Assembly (NCBI GenBank): GCA_965116115.1
Contig: OZ220486.1
Coordinates: 1,612,001-1,676,000, forward strand
DNA length: 64,000 nucleotides
Source of the DNA: JAPOXR01 sp965116115
Lineage (GTDB): Bacteria > Pseudomonadota > Alphaproteobacteria > Rhodobacterales > Rhodobacteraceae
Direction: 5' to 3'
Part shown: one piece after another, positions 25,522 to 35,032 of the stretch
How positions within the stretch are numbered: the stretch's first letter is position 1
Layout of the letters: every line of letters starts with the position of its first letter
The notes under the pieces: generated by a model
Seen by the model: the letters and a program-made list of their open reading frames with translations, nothing else
Database searches by the model: none
What the model was told of the DNA's origin: nothing
Position numbers and translations under genes: made by a program

Positions 25522-28500
25522 TCAGCGGATGATGGAATCGAATTGCCGGGCAATGCGCTCCGCGGTTTCTTCCATGGCGGAGGCGAAGGTGGACAGCACG
25601 AAATCTCCGTCTTGACTGCCGAATGTCCGCCGCAGCACTGTGACGGCGTCGTTTTCCACTCTGTCGCTTTCCGCCGTCAGCAGCATGATGCCCTGCATGT
25701 TTCTCCAAAACTCCAAGTCCCGGCGCAGTTCGTCCGCTGCCGCTGTATCGATGAGTCCGAGTTTTCCGGCTTCAGCGAACACCAGACACGCATCCCGCAA
25801 CAGGATGCCCGGATGCCGCGGGGCGTGCAGCAGCTGCAGAAACTGCGCGATGAATTCAGCGTCAAGAATGCCGCCGCGGCGGTGTTTGATGGTGGGCCGC
25901 GACGGGTCTTCCAGCTCTCTTTTGATCCGCTCCCGCATGGAACGGATGTCATCGGCGAGTTTGCTGCGCTCCCGCGGCTGTGTCAGCACGGAAGTGATGA
26001 TTGAACTGAGCCTCTGTCCGAGACCGCCTTCCGCATAGATCACCCGCGCCCGCGTCAGCGCCTGATGCTCCCAGGTCCAGGCGTCGTTGCGCTGATAGTT
26101 TTCGAAACGCTCGATCGAGCAGGCGATCGGCCCGGACTTGCCGCTCGGCCGGAGTCTCATGTCGACTTCGTAAAGCCGCCCTTCAGCCGTTGGCGCCGTC
26201 ACCCCGTTCAGAAAACGCCGGCACAATTTCGCGTAATACTGAGTCGGGGCCAGACTTTTCCGCCCGTCGGAATGCCCGGCATTCCAAGCATGGCTGTAGA
26301 CGAAAATCAGGTCAAGGTCTGATGAAAGCGTCATTTCGCGGCTGCCGAGCCGGCCGCAGGCCAAGATGGCGAGGCGCCCGGTTTCAGTTTCTCCGTGCGT
26401 TTCGGAAAATTCCGACTTTATGTGCGCCATGAGCGAGGAAAGGCAGACTTCGGCGATTCCGCACAGCGGCAGAAAGGCCTGTTCCGGTGTCATGTCTCCG
26501 CGCAGCATATGGATGCCGATCTGGAACTTCCGGTTGCGCGCCCATCGGCGCTGGGCGTCAAGAAGCGACTGAAGATCCGGCGATGCTCCGGCCTCGGTTT
26601 CAATCTGGTTTGCCAGATCAGCCCGCATCTCTTTCGGACGGAATTCCCGCTCGTAGAAGAGGCGCACCAGTCCCCGTCGCGCAGCTTCTGAGATTTCCGG
26701 CTCCAGATCGGAATGCAGCGAAGGATCCAGTTGCTGGAAGTCCGACTGGAGGACTCCTTCGAGCAGACTCGGCTGCTGGCTGATCCAGTCCGCCAGTCTC
26801 GGCGCCGTGCCCATGATTTCCGCGACAAGCCGCAGCAGGCTCGGTTCCGCGGCCATCGCCGAAAACAGATTGATGCTGCGTGACAGACGGCCGAGAAGTC
26901 CGTCGAAACGGTCAAATGTGCGGTTCGGATCCGAGGTGGCGGCGAACGCCTTGATGAGCGGACCGGTGATATCCCGCAGGATCGCGCGGGCGCGGTTGGT
27001 CTGTGCGGCGCGGATATTGCCCGCAAGCCAGCCGCGGACCCGGATATAGACAGCGGCGCCGTCGGCGAAACCGAGAGCCGTCAGCGATTCAACGGTTTCG
27101 TGCATCGCTTCTTCGTCAGCGAAATCCAAAGCGACGTCGCGGCTGTCCGGCGGAGAATCCTCGAACATGCTGTTGTAGTGCGATTCGACAGTCCTGAGAT
27201 TCGCCAGAATCACTTTACGGAAATCACCGGCGTCATCATAGCCGAGAAATGCGGCAATCCGGTTCACGCCTTCTTGATCGCCGGGCAGACTGTGGGTCTG
27301 CACATCGTTGACCATTTGGATGCGGTGTTCAACTCTTCGGAGGAACTGGTAGGCATCCCGCAGTTCAGCCGCCGCGTCGCCGGGAATACGCCCGGCAGCC
27401 GCAAGTCTGCCCAGCATGTCAATCGTTCCGCGGCCGCGGAGCGAGCGGTCCTGCCCGCCCCAGATCAGTTGGCGCGTCTGGGTAAGGAACTCGATTTCGC
27501 GGATGCCGCCGCGCCCGAGTTTGACGTTATGTCCTTCGACGGCGATCGCGCCGCTTCCTTTGTGCGCGTTGATTTTGCGCTTGATCGCCTGAATGTCCCT
27601 GAGCGCCGGGAAATCCAGGTTCCGCCGCCACACGAATCCGGCATTTTCCTCCAAAAACCGGTTTCCTGCCGCCAGATCGCCGGCAACGGGCCGGGCCTTG
27701 ATCATCGCGGCGCGTTCCCAGGTCTGGGCGAGGGTGCGGTAATACCGCACAGCCCGTTCGACCGAGACTGCCGGAGGCGTGGCGCCGGGATCAGGCCGCA
27801 GTCTCAGGTCTGTCCGGAAGACGTAGCCGTCGGCGGTGCGCTTCGCCATCACGTTGACCAGACTGCGCGCCAGCCGGGAAAACAGCCGCTGGTGATTTCC
27901 GGCCGCGATGCACGGGACATCGTCCCGGAACAGGATGATGACATCGACGTCGCTCGAAAAATTGAGTTCTCCGGCCCCAAGCTTGCCCATTCCGAGCACG
28001 ATCAGACCCGAACCCGGCGCGGGATCGTCCGGGTCGGAAAATTCCGCTTTGCCGCGGTCGTGCAGCTCCCGCAGCAGATGAGAGCACGAGATGTGTAGGG
28101 ACGCCGCCGCCAAATCGCTGAGCCATCCCGTGACCCGCATGACAGGCCGCCGCAGTCCGATGTCAGCGATGGCCGCGGCCGTGGCGGCCGCCGTTTTCGC
28201 AGCCCGCAGCCGCGCCATAAGTCCGGTCAGCGGTTCGCTGCCGAGCCGGCGCGGATCCCGCACGTCCCGGATGCAGTCTTCGACCACCCGGTCCGGCCCG
28301 CCGGTGAAAATGCGAAACGCGAGCACCGGGTCAGAGAGCAAGTTGTGAGTCAAGAACGGGCTGTTGCCGAAAACGGCGTCAAAGCACGCTTTCACAACGG
28401 GCAGGCTGTCCGCTGTTTCGACGAAACCCCTGACAGCCGGGTCGCTGCACGACTGCCCGGCCGCATGCCACTGTTCCCAGCGGGCCGCCATCGCTTCCCG

Positions 28501-28560
28501 GTCCGAAGGCGGCGGGAAGACCGCTGTTTCATCTGTCCAGTCAGCGGCAAGATCCGTCAT
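25522..28560 (-). CDS. glnE: Bifunctional glutamine synthetase adenylyltransferase/deadenylylase
   Basis: A 1012-residue cytosolic enzyme that adds and removes AMP on glutamine synthetase in response to nitrogen status through PII. Two nucleotidyltransferase domains are visible. The N-terminal adenylyl-removing one has GMGKLGAGELNFSSDVDVI. The C-terminal adenylylating one has ACGRLGSREMTLSSDLDLIF. Each has the paired aspartates that bind metal. Length fits the family (about 950-1000). ATG 28560 (MTDLAADWTDE) is chosen with GGCGGA just upstream; the 79-residue extension from 28797 is low-complexity and overlaps the divergent promoter region. It is transcribed away from the signalling cluster. 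Confidence 0.93.
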   Translation of the reverse strand: MTDLAADWTDETAVFPPPSDREAMAARWEQWHAAGQSCSDPAVRGFVETADSLPVVKACFDAVFGNSPFLTHNLLSDPVLAFRIFTGGPDRVVEDCIRDVRDPRRLGSEPLTGLMARLRAAKTAAATAAAIADIGLRRPVMRVTGWLSDLAAASLHISCSHLLRELHDRGKAEFSDPDDPAPGSGLIVLGMGKLGAGELNFSSDVDVIILFRDDVPCIAAGNHQRLFSRLARSLVNVMAKRTADGYVFRTDLRLRPDPGATPPAVSVERAVRYYRTLAQTWERAAMIKARPVAGDLAAGNRFLEENAGFVWRRNLDFPALRDIQAIKRKINAHKGSGAIAVEGHNVKLGRGGIREIEFLTQTRQLIWGGQDRSLRGRGTIDMLGRLAAAGRIPGDAAAELRDAYQFLRRVEHRIQMVNDVQTHSLPGDQEGVNRIAAFLGYDDAGDFRKVILANLRTVESHYNSMFEDSPPDSRDVALDFADEEAMHETVESLTALGFADGAAVYIRVRGWLAGNIRAAQTNRARAILRDITGPLIKAFAATSDPNRTFDRFDGLLGRLSRSINLFSAMAAEPSLLRLVAEIMGTAPRLADWISQQPSLLEGVLQSDFQQLDPSLHSDLEPEISEAARRGLVRLFYEREFRPKEMRADLANQIETEAGASPDLQSLLDAQRRWARNRKFQIGIHMLRGDMTPEQAFLPLCGIAEVCLSSLMAHIKSEFSETHGETETGRLAILACGRLGSREMTLSSDLDLIFVYSHAWNAGHSDGRKSLAPTQYYAKLCRRFLNGVTAPTAEGRLYEVDMRLRPSGKSGPIACSIERFENYQRNDAWTWEHQALTRARVIYAEGGLGQRLSSIITSVLTQPRERSKLADDIRSMRERIKRELEDPSRPTIKHRRGGILDAEFIAQFLQLLHAPRHPGILLRDACLVFAEAGKLGLIDTAAADELRRDLEFWRNMQGIMLLTAESDRVENDAVTVLRRTFGSQDGDFVLSTFASAMEETAERIARQFDSIIR

Positions 28561-28748
28561 TTTTCCGCCGTAAGCCGAAACAAACGAAGAGTCACGTGAA
28601 CCCCCTCTGAGCAGCGCCTGGCGTAACGCCGCGCCGCGGACTGGCGCGGCCTGAGAACGGCCCGCGGTCTGCCGGCTGCCCTGATCTGTGAGAATCGGCG
28701 TATGGGCGAATGTTGAATTCCACGAGATTCGTGCCAGATATGGACATA

Positions 28749-28777
28749 TTGACCAAAGAGGCCGATTGAGGCAATCT
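28749..28777 (+). promoter_or_regulatory. Possible promoter of the signalling cluster
   Basis: TTGACC (28749-28754), 17 bases, then CAATCT (28772-28777), about 30 bases before ATG 28808. The -35 is close to consensus but the -10 is poor, so it may need an activator or be coincidental. Confidence 0.3.
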
Positions 28778-28807
28778 AGAGAACAACATTGAGACATGGA
28801 GCAGCAG

Positions 28808-29965
28808 ATGTCCAGAACCTATCGAATCCTGGTGGTGGACGACGAAGTGGATGTCGAACCGCTCGTTTTGCAGCGTATGCGGCGGGAAATCAGAAAAAAC
28901 ATTTACGAATTCCGTTTCGCCTACAACGGCGTCGAGGCTTTGAAAATCCTCAACGAAGACGATTCGATCGATATGGTGTTATCGGACATCAATATGCCGG
29001 AAATGGACGGGCTGACCCTCCTGGAGCAGATTCCTTCCGTCAATCCCAACATCCGGTCGGTGATCGTTTCCGCCTACGGGGATATGAAAAACATCCGGAC
29101 GGCGATGAACCGCGGCGCTTTCGATTTCATCACCAAGCCGATCGATTTTGAAGATCTGCGCATCACCATAGACCGCACTGTGAAACATCTCCAGATGTGG
29201 CGCGAAGCCCTGCAGGCCCGGGACCGGCTGATATCAATACAGAATGAACTCGGTCTCGCCTGCGACATGCAGCAGTCGATTCTGCCGCGGACATTCCCGA
29301 AGACCGATGCATATGAACTGCACGGCGCGATGAAGCCTGCGCGGGATGTGGGCGGCGATTTCTATGACATCATCCGGCTGACTGACAGCGAGAGCGGAAT
29401 CGCGGTCGCGGACGTCTCGGACAAAGGGGTCCCGGCGGCGATGTTCATGATGTCGAGCCGGACACTGCTGAAGGGCGCGGCGATCGGAGCTGTGGAACCC
29501 TCTGCCGTCCTGAAAGAAGTCAACGATCTGCTGGTCACCGAAAATGACTCAGCCATGTTCGTGACTGTCTGCTACGCCATCTACAACCACGCGACAGGCA
29601 AACTCTTCTACGCGAACGGCGGACACAACGCGCCGCTGCTGGTCCGCGCCGACGGAACCACGGAATATCTCGAAATGCCGCCGGGATTCGCGCTTGGAAT
29701 CGTGCCGGGAGCTGAGATGGGCGGAGGTTCGGTCGATCTGGAAAAGGATGACGCGATTCTTTTTTACACCGACGGCGTGACAGAAGCGGGCAACGAAGAG
29801 AATGAACTGTTCGGCGAGGAACGGCTGGCGGAGCTGGGTTCCAAGCTGGCAGGAAGCGACGCGAAAACCTTCTGCGAGGAAGTGGTGCGGGCGGTGCATG
29901 AATTCTCGGGAAACGCGCCGCAGTCTGATGATATCACCAGCCTCGTGCTGAAACGGAAACAGTGA
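28808..29965 (+). CDS. Response regulator with PP2C-type (SpoIIE/RsbU) phosphatase domain
   Basis: A 385-residue two-domain protein. Residues 5-125 are a receiver (acidic D11-D12, phospho-acceptor D60 in VLSDINMP, K110). A linker helix follows. Residues about 170-385 are a PPM serine phosphatase of the RsbU/SpoIIE class (GGDFYDII, VADVSDKGVPAAMFM, ANGGHNAPLLV, LFYTDGVTEA, PQSDDIT). It likely dephosphorylates the STAS antagonist encoded at 33778-34113 when phosphorylated by the nearby histidine kinase. ATG 28808 is chosen because GGAG lies six bases before it; ATG 28796 has no site. One base separates its stop from the GTG of the next gene. Confidence 0.9.
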   Translation: MSRTYRILVVDDEVDVEPLVLQRMRREIRKNIYEFRFAYNGVEALKILNEDDSIDMVLSDINMPEMDGLTLLEQIPSVNPNIRSVIVSAYGDMKNIRTAMNRGAFDFITKPIDFEDLRITIDRTVKHLQMWREALQARDRLISIQNELGLACDMQQSILPRTFPKTDAYELHGAMKPARDVGGDFYDIIRLTDSESGIAVADVSDKGVPAAMFMMSSRTLLKGAAIGAVEPSAVLKEVNDLLVTENDSAMFVTVCYAIYNHATGKLFYANGGHNAPLLVRADGTTEYLEMPPGFALGIVPGAEMGGGSVDLEKDDAILFYTDGVTEAGNEENELFGEERLAELGSKLAGSDAKTFCEEVVRAVHEFSGNAPQSDDITSLVLKRKQ

Positions 29966-29966
29966 C

Positions 29967-30386
29967 GTGAAAAACGAACTCTCGATTTCAGTCGCCGGCG
30001 GCGGAGATCAGTGGGAACGCATAGCTGAGCAGGTTGAGGAATTCGGCCGGGCGAACGACTGGCCGCCGGATATCGAGTTCGCAATCCGGCTGATACTTGA
30101 AGAACTCATCGTCAATGCCGTCAACTACGGCACTGACGACCGCTCGACGGAAGTCCGGCTGAAACTCCGGTCGGATTCCGAATGTGTCCGGATTGAACTG
30201 TTTGACAACGGCAGGCCGTACAATCCGTTTGAAGAGGCGCCGGCGCCGGATTTCGAAAGCAATGCCGACGACCAGAGGGTGGGCGGATTCGGCGTATATC
30301 TGGTGAAGCAATTCACTGATGAGATCAGTTACCGCCATCAGGACGGTTTCAACATTTTGACCATTGTGAAACGGAGAACGGTGTAG
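29967..30386 (+). CDS. Anti-sigma-factor-type serine kinase (RsbW/HATPase_c_2)
   Basis: A 139-residue GHKL ATPase. The N-box is EFAIRLILEELIVNAVNYG, the G1 box is IELFDNGRPYNPF, and the G2 region is RVGGFGVYLVKQFTD. This matches serine kinases that phosphorylate STAS antagonists and, in partner switching, bind a sigma factor or another target. It sits directly after its presumed opposing phosphatase, and starts at GTG one base past that gene. No sigma factor is encoded in the window, so its final target is unknown. Confidence 0.88.
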   Translation: MKNELSISVAGGGDQWERIAEQVEEFGRANDWPPDIEFAIRLILEELIVNAVNYGTDDRSTEVRLKLRSDSECVRIELFDNGRPYNPFEEAPAPDFESNADDQRVGGFGVYLVKQFTDEISYRHQDGFNILTIVKRRTV

Positions 30387-31555
30387 TGTTTTTTCGGCTT
30401 TGGCTGGCAGCGGCGGCGGCATGCCAGCTGGCCGCGGGAGCGGCGGCTGCGCAGGACAACAGGCCGGAGGTGATCCGGCTCGGCCAGTCCGCGGCCTTTT
30501 CCGGACCGGCGAACGAGCTCGGAAAGGAGATGAGCCTCGGGATCGAAGCGGCGGTTTTCGAGGCGAATGCGAAGCGGAGCGTGCCCGGCGTGCGTTTTCT
30601 GCTCGTCTACTACGATGACGGCTACGAACCCGACCGGGCCATTCAGAACACGCGCAGGCTGATCCACGACAACAATGTCTTTGCGTTGATCGGTGAAGTC
30701 GGCACGCCGACATCGCGCGCCGCGGCGCCCATTGCGCTTGAGGCCGGAGTGCCGTTCATCGCGCCGTTCACGGGGGCCGCGTTCCTCCGGGATGCGGAAA
30801 AGCTGCCGAATGTAGTCAACTTCCGGGCCTCCTACCGCCAGGAAGTCGACGAGATGATCGACCGGCTGCTGGAAGAGAAACTCATCAACCGCATCGGCAT
30901 CCTGTACCAGAACGATTCGTTCGGAAAATCGGGTTTTGAAAACGCAAAAGCATCCTTGGCGCGCTACGGACTCGAGCCGGTCGCGTCAGGCACCTACGAA
31001 CGCAACACGACTGCGGTCAAGACGGCTGTCTTTGATCTCTATCTTGCTCAGCCTGAAGCCGTGATCATCATCGGGGCCTACAAACCCGCGGCGGCAGCCA
31101 TAAGGTGGTCTCGCGAGATCGGCTTCAAGCCGGTCTTTTTCAATATTTCTTTCGTCGGCAGCCAAGCTCTCGAGCGGGAACTGGGGCCGGGCGACTACAA
31201 CGTTTACATGACTCAGGTCGTTCCCGACTTCAGATCGGAAACGCTGGAAATCGCGAAGAACTACCGAAGCGCGCTGGAAGGCGTTTGGCCGGGCGCTAAG
31301 CCGAACCATGTCTCTTTTGAAGGCTACGCGGCGGCGCGCATGCTGATGGCCGCCGTCAAGAGATGCAGCCCCCTCGTAAAGCGGGCATGCGTTCTCGAAC
31401 AGTTCGCCCGGAACGATCCGTTCGATATCGGTGGTTTGCGGCTGGTTTTCGGCCCCGGCGACAATCAGGGTTCCGACGAGGTTTATCTGACATTTCTGCA
31501 TCCCGACGGAGAATTCATTCCCATCCGCTCGATGAATGAGGATATTGACCCTTGA
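30386..31555 (+). CDS. Periplasmic amino-acid-type ligand-binding protein (Peripla_BP_6)
   Basis: A 389-residue type I periplasmic binding protein of the branched-chain amino acid (LivJ) class. A signal peptide (LWLAAAAACQLAAGAAAAQ) precedes the mature fold starting VIRLGQSAAFSGPANELG. Key family segments include FALIGEVGTPTSRAA, GVPFIAPFTGAAFLR and RIGILYQNDSFGKSG. No permease or ATPase is nearby. It is followed by a histidine kinase whose start overlaps its stop, so it probably presents a ligand to the kinase sensor rather than to an importer. GTG 30386 shares one base with the upstream stop (TAGTG). Confidence 0.85.
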   Translation: MFFRLWLAAAAACQLAAGAAAAQDNRPEVIRLGQSAAFSGPANELGKEMSLGIEAAVFEANAKRSVPGVRFLLVYYDDGYEPDRAIQNTRRLIHDNNVFALIGEVGTPTSRAAAPIALEAGVPFIAPFTGAAFLRDAEKLPNVVNFRASYRQEVDEMIDRLLEEKLINRIGILYQNDSFGKSGFENAKASLARYGLEPVASGTYERNTTAVKTAVFDLYLAQPEAVIIIGAYKPAAAAIRWSREIGFKPVFFNISFVGSQALERELGPGDYNVYMTQVVPDFRSETLEIAKNYRSALEGVWPGAKPNHVSFEGYAAARMLMAAVKRCSPLVKRACVLEQFARNDPFDIGGLRLVFGPGDNQGSDEVYLTFLHPDGEFIPIRSMNEDIDP

Positions 31556-33738
31556 ACAATACGCCTTACAGAGCGCTGCCGCTTCGCTCCCGGATTTCGA
31601 CGCGTTTTTATTCGGCGGTTGGTCTTGCGGCTCTCACGACGATATTGATGATCGTCGTGGCTTGGCAGTCATTTGAGCGCATCAACGGGTCGCAGCAGCA
31701 GATCAACACTTCCAGCCTGCCCGCGATGGTGCTGGTCGTCAGGGTTTCGAAACTCAGCGGGGATCTGGTGTCGGCCATTCCCAAACTGGTCTCGGCGGAT
31801 TCGAAAAAGGAAGTCGACGAACTATCGGAGGAGACGGCGAGACTGAGGGCCGAAATCGAGCAGCAGCTGTCGCTTCTTAAAAGTTATGAGCATGAGGTGA
31901 TGACGGCGTACGAATTTTCGACGCTGGCGCTGAAACTGGACGCAGACGTCCGCGGCGTTGAATCATCGATGCTGAAACTCTTCGAATTGCGGAATCAGCT
32001 GGCTCGGCACAGGGAAGTGCTTGCGAAAACGGAAACCCAGCTGAGGCGCACGCTGATCCCGCTTGCGGACGACCAGTTCTTCTACCTCATGACGGGACGT
32101 TCTCAGATCGGAGACGCGCCCGCCCCTGAAAGTGTTCATTTCACCGAAAACGAGGTCAATCAATTCAGGTATATTTCGGTTCTTGAGCAACAGTCGAACA
32201 GCGCTCTTCAACTGCTGAGCGGCATCTCCGCGATTACTGACGTGGCCTTCGTCAAGGTGCGCAGCGAACTGTTCGAGTCAGCCATCGATACGATGCGCCG
32301 CAACATCGGGCTGATCGAAAACACAACGATTCGGGCCGAGATCGAACCGCTGTTCGAAAGCCTGGTCAGACTCGGTTTAGGCGAAGGGAACGGATTCGAG
32401 CTGAAAGAGCGGGAACTTCGGCTGCTTGACAGCCAGGCCGAGCTTGTCGCGGACAGCCGGATCCTGTCCACGCAACTGGCCGCCGACACGGAACAACTGG
32501 TGACAGAGGCGCAGAACCGCGCCACCGAATCGGTGAAAGACACGGTCCGAGTGATCCAAACCAGCCGCACTCTGATTATTTCCATCGGCATTTTCGGCAT
32601 AATCGGCGCGGCCACCATCGTCTGGCTGCTCATCGGGAGGTCGCTGATCCCGCGGCTGCGGTATCTTTCGCAGCGGATGCGCAGCATGGGACAAGGCGAT
32701 CTTGATGAATCGGTCGCGGTCGCCGGCAAAGATGAAATCGCGGATATGGCTTCGGCGCTGGAGGTTTTCAGAAGGAGCGCTCTGGATGCGCGCAGGCTGA
32801 ATGTCGTCGAAGAACTGTCCAAAGATCTGATGGCCAAGAATCAGGAGCTGCAGTCAGTTCTTGACCAGCTGAAATCAGCGCAGTCGCAGATCGTCATGCG
32901 CGAAAAACTGGCGGCTCTCGGCGAGCTGACGGCGGGCGTGGCGCATGAAATCAAGAATCCGCTGAACTTTGTGACGAATTTCTCTGATGCGTCCAAAGAT
33001 CTCATAGAAGAACTCGGAGAGGTCATGAGCGATGAAGAGATGGATGACGGGGAGCGCAGGGAGGAAATCGAAAGCATTTGCGAAATGCTGTCCGGCAATG
33101 TCGTGCGGATCAGGGAGCACGGCGGCCGCGCGGTGCGGATTGTTAACGACATGCTGCGGATGGGCAGGGGCGGCGGCAATGCCCAAGAGACGGATGTCAA
33201 TCAACTCGTCGAACAGCATGCCAAACTCGCGTTTCACGGGGCGCGGGCCTCGACGGAAGGTTTCAAGATCAAACTTGGATTCGACCTGACTCCCGACATC
33301 GGCGCCATTGAGATGGTGTCGCAGGATATCGGGCGCGTGATTCTCAATATCGTGGGCAACTCATGCTACGCGACCCATAAAAAACGGCTGAGCGCTCAGG
33401 CGGAAGCCGGCGACGCGAGCCAGACCGGCTATGTGCCTGAACTGAAGATATCGACCAAGAAAGAAGAAGGCAGCGTTCTGATCTCAATCCGTGACAACGG
33501 AAGCGGTATTCCCGCTGATCTCCGCGAGAAGATTTTCAATCCGTTTTTCACCACCAAACCGACCGACGAGGGCACCGGATTGGGGCTCGCTCTTTGCAAC
33601 GACATCATCCAGAAGCACGGCGGAGAAATCACCGTCGAATCCCAAGAGGGCGAATTCACGGAAATGACCATCATAATCCCGGAAAACGCCGGAAAGATTC
33701 TCGCCGAGGCCGAAGAAAGGGAATCTGACGAAGGCTGA
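31552..33738 (+). CDS. Membrane sensor histidine kinase with HAMP domain
   Basis: A 728-residue inner-membrane kinase. The first membrane helix is near residues 22-42 (VGLAALTTILMIVVAW). A long helical periplasmic sensor of about 300 residues follows, then a second helix near 340-365 (ISIGIFGIIGAATIVWLLIG). A HAMP domain (MGQGDLDESVAVAGKDEIAD) and coiled coil lead to the H-box LGELTAGVAHEIKNPLNF with H465. The ATPase has N-box VILNIVGNSCYA, G1 IRDNGSGIP, F-box IFNPFFTTK and G2 GTGLGLALCNDI. The start is TTG 31552, overlapping the upstream TGA (TTGA). It likely reads the adjacent binding protein and phosphorylates the receiver-phosphatase. Confidence 0.9.
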   Translation: MNNTPYRALPLRSRISTRFYSAVGLAALTTILMIVVAWQSFERINGSQQQINTSSLPAMVLVVRVSKLSGDLVSAIPKLVSADSKKEVDELSEETARLRAEIEQQLSLLKSYEHEVMTAYEFSTLALKLDADVRGVESSMLKLFELRNQLARHREVLAKTETQLRRTLIPLADDQFFYLMTGRSQIGDAPAPESVHFTENEVNQFRYISVLEQQSNSALQLLSGISAITDVAFVKVRSELFESAIDTMRRNIGLIENTTIRAEIEPLFESLVRLGLGEGNGFELKERELRLLDSQAELVADSRILSTQLAADTEQLVTEAQNRATESVKDTVRVIQTSRTLIISIGIFGIIGAATIVWLLIGRSLIPRLRYLSQRMRSMGQGDLDESVAVAGKDEIADMASALEVFRRSALDARRLNVVEELSKDLMAKNQELQSVLDQLKSAQSQIVMREKLAALGELTAGVAHEIKNPLNFVTNFSDASKDLIEELGEVMSDEEMDDGERREEIESICEMLSGNVVRIREHGGRAVRIVNDMLRMGRGGGNAQETDVNQLVEQHAKLAFHGARASTEGFKIKLGFDLTPDIGAIEMVSQDIGRVILNIVGNSCYATHKKRLSAQAEAGDASQTGYVPELKISTKKEEGSVLISIRDNGSGIPADLREKIFNPFFTTKPTDEGTGLGLALCNDIIQKHGGEITVESQEGEFTEMTIIIPENAGKILAEAEERESDEG

Positions 33739-33777
33739 TCCGCGGAGTCAGCGTCCCAGAAAACCGGCCCGGTCAGC

Positions 33778-34113
33778 CTATCCGAGCGACGACACCGCGT
33801 CTGCCCGCGATTTGTATATCGGGATGATTTTGTCAAAACCGCTGATCTTGAAAACCTCTTCGACCTGCGGGGGCAGGGCGCACAACGCCAGTTTCGATCC
33901 TTTGGCGTTCGCCGACTTTGTCAGCAGAAGGACGGCCCGCAGGCCCGCGCTGCTGATATAGGCCAGGTTCGTCAGATCAAGCAGGACGGGATTTTTGCTG
34001 TTGCCCGCCTCCTCATTCACATTCTGCTCAAAACTGGACGCGCTGGAACTGTCGAGACGGCCCGACACTTCAAAGCAGAGAACGCCGTCCTCATTGAGGC
34101 TATTCAATTCCAT
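33778..34113 (-). CDS. STAS-domain anti-anti-sigma factor
   Basis: A 111-residue STAS protein, the antagonist in partner switching. The strand-helix pattern includes CFEVSGRLDSSSASSFEQ, PVLLDLTNLAYISSAGLRAV and a final helix. S55 in YISSAG is the expected phosphorylated serine. Unphosphorylated it would bind the RsbW-type kinase and free that kinase's target. It is convergent with the histidine kinase and needs its own promoter. ATG 34113 has GGAGGT seven bases upstream; GTG 34116 directly before it is less well placed. Confidence 0.9.
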   Translation of the reverse strand: MELNSLNEDGVLCFEVSGRLDSSSASSFEQNVNEEAGNSKNPVLLDLTNLAYISSAGLRAVLLLTKSANAKGSKLALCALPPQVEEVFKISGFDKIIPIYKSRADAVSSLG

Positions 34114-34258
34114 CACAAAGACCTCCGATTCAACGGCCTCATTTTAGTCCGGCCGCATTGTAATGCAAATCACCCTCTAGAGGACACAGGGTTCGGATTT
34201 CAACACGATTCATCGCGCAAGGCGAATATCAAATTCCCGCCGCATGAGACGGACAGTT

Positions 34259-35032
34259 TCAGGCGGCCTCCATCAGTGCCGGATTCCGGCCGTGACGCCC
34301 GGTCAGGCATTCGCTGATCATTTCGGCGATGATTCCGGCCCACAGATCCTGGCCGGCGGCGTCCCGTATCTGGTCGCTGCGGATTTCAAGAAGAACCGTC
34401 GGCACGCCCTTGAGTTCCCCGTGCAGAGGAACGGGATGTTCGCAGTCATGGTCAACGCGGTAGGGCTGGTTCTCTCCGACGACGAGATCGCCGTGCCGCT
34501 TAAGGCAGGCGATGCATGCGCGTCCCAGCTCTGCCTGCCTGTCGAACAGGACGCCGCAGTGCCAAGGCCGCGCGAATCCCGCTGTTCTGAGTTTCGGCGC
34601 GAAACTGTGAATGCAGAGCAGGATCTTCGGGCGGTGCAGCGCGATCATCTCATTGAGCGCCCGGTGAAACGGCAGATAGTAATCTGAAATCCGCGAATTT
34701 CTCTCCTCATGGGTCAGCCGCCGGTTGGCGGGAATCGGCGTGCCGTCGCTGCATTCCAGAATGAGTTCGTCGGAATGCGCCGGTCTGTTCAGATCCACGA
34801 CCAGTCTCGACACATGCCCGAGAACGGCGGGCAGCCCGGTCGCGGCGTGCAGCCGCCTTACGGTCCGGCAGATTCCGATGTCCCATCCGATATGGCGGCG
34901 GAGCTCGTGAGACGGCAGCCCCATCTGTTTGAGACGCGGCGGCACGAACACGCCGGAATGCTCGGCGCATAGCAGCACATCCGCCGGGAATCGTGACGGG
35001 AGAATTTCGTGCGATCCGGGTTTGTTTTCCAT
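34259..35032 (-). CDS. N-formylglutamate amidohydrolase-like protein
   Basis: A 257-residue protein of the FGase family, zinc hydrolases that split N-formylglutamate in histidine breakdown. Some relatives act on other substrates. Visible family motifs are ADVLLCAEHSGVFVP, HIGWDIG, VSRLVVDLNRP, IHSFAP, and a C-terminal VLLEIRSDQI. No hut genes are near, so a role in histidine catabolism is not supported by context. ATG 35032 is chosen, but it lacks a clear ribosome-binding site. GTG 35071 gives a 13-residue longer product. Confidence 0.85.
   Translation of the reverse strand: MENKPGSHEILPSRFPADVLLCAEHSGVFVPPRLKQMGLPSHELRRHIGWDIGICRTVRRLHAATGLPAVLGHVSRLVVDLNRPAHSDELILECSDGTPIPANRRLTHEERNSRISDYYLPFHRALNEMIALHRPKILLCIHSFAPKLRTAGFARPWHCGVLFDRQAELGRACIACLKRHGDLVVGENQPYRVDHDCEHPVPLHGELKGVPTVLLEIRSDQIRDAAGQDLWAGIIAEMISECLTGRHGRNPALMEAA

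Noticed and set aside
24047..25615. 522-codon + strand frame rich in A and V repeats
   Set aside because: It is the antisense of the RTX repeats; its periodicity is explained by the 54-bp units.
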